Positions 12,578 through 13,491 of a DNA stretch of 13,491 nucleotides are shown here, piece after piece. Numbering within the stretch: the first letter of the stretch is position 1; the number at the start of each line of letters is the position of its first letter. The position numbers and the translations under genes were made by a program. The notes below the pieces were generated by a model. The model searched no databases. It had not been told where the DNA came from and was given only the letters and a program-made list of their open reading frames with translations. This stretch comes from Lysobacterales bacterium CG_4_10_14_3_um_filter_64_11 (lineage in GTDB: Bacteria > Pseudomonadota > Gammaproteobacteria > Xanthomonadales > Xanthomonadaceae): positions 1 to 13,491 of the forward strand of contig PFJA01000235.1 in NCBI GenBank assembly GCA_002782905.1, read 5' to 3'.

Positions 12578-13491
12578 TCAATCACGATCCAGCGGGCTCA
12601 ACACCCCGCGCCCGCCCTTGTTCAGCACGTGGGTGTAGATCATTGTCGTCGATACATCGGAATGCCCAAGCAACTCTTGAATCGTGCGGATGTCGTAGCC
12701 TGCCTCCAGCAAATGCGTCGCAAACGAATGGCGCAGCGTGTGGCAAGTCGCCGGCTTGCCAAGGCCAGCACGCCGCACCGCATTCTTCACCGCGCGCTGC
12801 AATACCGACTCATCCAGATGCTGGCGACGCTCGATCCCCGACCGGGGATCGATGCTGCGTTGACTAGCCGGAAACACGTACTGCCAAGCCCACTCGCGTG
12901 GCGCATTCGGGTATTTGCGCGCCAGTGCGTCGGGCAACCACACCGCACCCAAGCCCAATGCCAGGTCGCGTTCGTGCAAACACTTCGCCTCGCTCAACTG
13001 TGCGCGCAACGGCGCTTCCAGACTGGCGGGCAACATCGTGCGCCGATCCTTGCCGCCCTTGCCATGACGAACCAGAATTTCGTGACGCGCAAAATCGATA
13101 TCCTTCACCCGCAGGCGCAAGCATTCCATCAACCGCAGTCCGGTGCCGTAGAGCATGCTGGCCTGCAACCAGCACACTCCGCTCAACTCGCCAAGCAATG
13201 CGCTTACCTCCGCGCGCGCCAGCACCGTGGGCAATCGCTCCGGCCGCTTGGCGCGGCGGATGCCGTCCATCCACGGCAACTCGATTTCCAACACCTCGCG
13301 GTACAAGAACAGCAATGCCGACAACGCCTGATTCGGCGTCGAGGCCGCCACCTGGCCGCGCACCGCGAGGGCAGTCAAGAATGCCTCGACTTCGCTCTCG
13401 CCCAACGCGCGCGGGTGGCGCTGGCCATTGGCCAGGATAAATCGGCGAATCCAGCCCACATAGGCTTCCTCCGAACGAATTGCCATGCCCA
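12578..13491 (-). CDS. intI: Integron integrase IntI (5' end outside window)
   Basis: A tyrosine recombinase that inserts and excises gene cassettes at attI and attC sites. From the Met at 13486, 302 residues are visible. The catalytic residues are Arg118 (GTGLRLME), the GKGGKDR loop (142-148), His249 and Arg252 (CHTLRHSFATHLL), His275 (LLGHSDVSTTM) and Tyr284 (MIYTHVL). The segment between the lysine loop and the HxxR box contains LPDALARKYPNAPREWAWQY (184-203), the extra patch that separates IntI from XerC/XerD and is needed for attC binding. The C-terminus GGRGVLSPLD also matches IntI. By comparison with IntI1 about 30 N-terminal residues are missing, so the true start lies past the right edge; the Met at 13486 is internal. 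The frame has no stop or frameshift. The gene points away from the edge, so attI and cassettes should lie to the right. Confidence 0.92.
   Translation of the reverse strand, partial: GMAIRSEEAYVGWIRRFILANGQRHPRALGESEVEAFLTALAVRGQVAASTPNQALSALLFLYREVLEIELPWMDGIRRAKRPERLPTVLARAEVSALLGELSGVCWLQASMLYGTGLRLMECLRLRVKDIDFARHEILVRHGKGGKDRRTMLPASLEAPLRAQLSEAKCLHERDLALGLGAVWLPDALARKYPNAPREWAWQYVFPASQRSIDPRSGIERRQHLDESVLQRAVKNAVRRAGLGKPATCHTLRHSFATHLLEAGYDIRTIQELLGHSDVSTTMIYTHVLNKGGRGVLSPLDRD

Noticed and set aside
1..13491. CRISPR array, tRNA or rRNA genes
   Set aside because: No regularly spaced direct repeats, cloverleaf-like GTTCRANYC boxes or conserved rRNA stretches were noticed by eye on either strand; a dedicated scan was not possible.

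Overview
The window is high-GC chromosomal DNA of a gammaproteobacterium, most likely a xanthomonad (Xanthomonadales). I infer this from the residue patterns of the proteins, the rsmG-parA-parB and fis-purH-purD gene orders, the GTRGGAGC-type REP repeats between genes, and an integron-type integrase. No database search was possible, so the lineage is an inference.

Layout, left to right: (1) 1-2887, plus strand: thrB (5' end outside the window), thrC and a zinc-ribbon/one-TM DUF3426-like protein, linked by two 13-nt start/stop overlaps, so they look like one translationally coupled operon for the last two steps of threonine synthesis. (2) 2885-3317: a roughly 180-bp MITE-like element with 25-nt terminal inverted repeats, then the fis leader. 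(3) 3318-6834, plus strand: fis, a 324-bp gap rich in REP-type repeats, then purH and purD of de novo purine synthesis. (4) 6835-7093: a structured gap between convergent genes. (5) 7094-8083, minus strand: an NAD-dependent epimerase/reductase. (6) 8242-11074, plus strand: a short SPFH-like membrane protein, rsmG, parA and parB; the last three overlap by 1-4 nt and form the usual chromosome-segregation block near bacterial origins. (7) 11318-12342, plus strand: a family 2 glycosyltransferase and a three-helix LAB_N membrane protein, probably for modifying an envelope lipid or glycan. (8) 12343-12577: a repeat-rich gap. (9) 12578 to the right edge, minus strand: an integron integrase (IntI type) whose first codons lie beyond the window. 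Its attI site and any cassettes would be expected just past the right edge.

Most genes are housekeeping. The accessory signals are the MITE-like element that ends at the stop codon of the DUF3426-like gene, a REP cluster in alternating orientation with a second 60-nt copy next to the integrase, and the integron end itself. I saw no rRNA, tRNA or CRISPR array. I did not recognise a previously undescribed multigene system; the part most likely to hold novelty (the cassette array) is outside the window.
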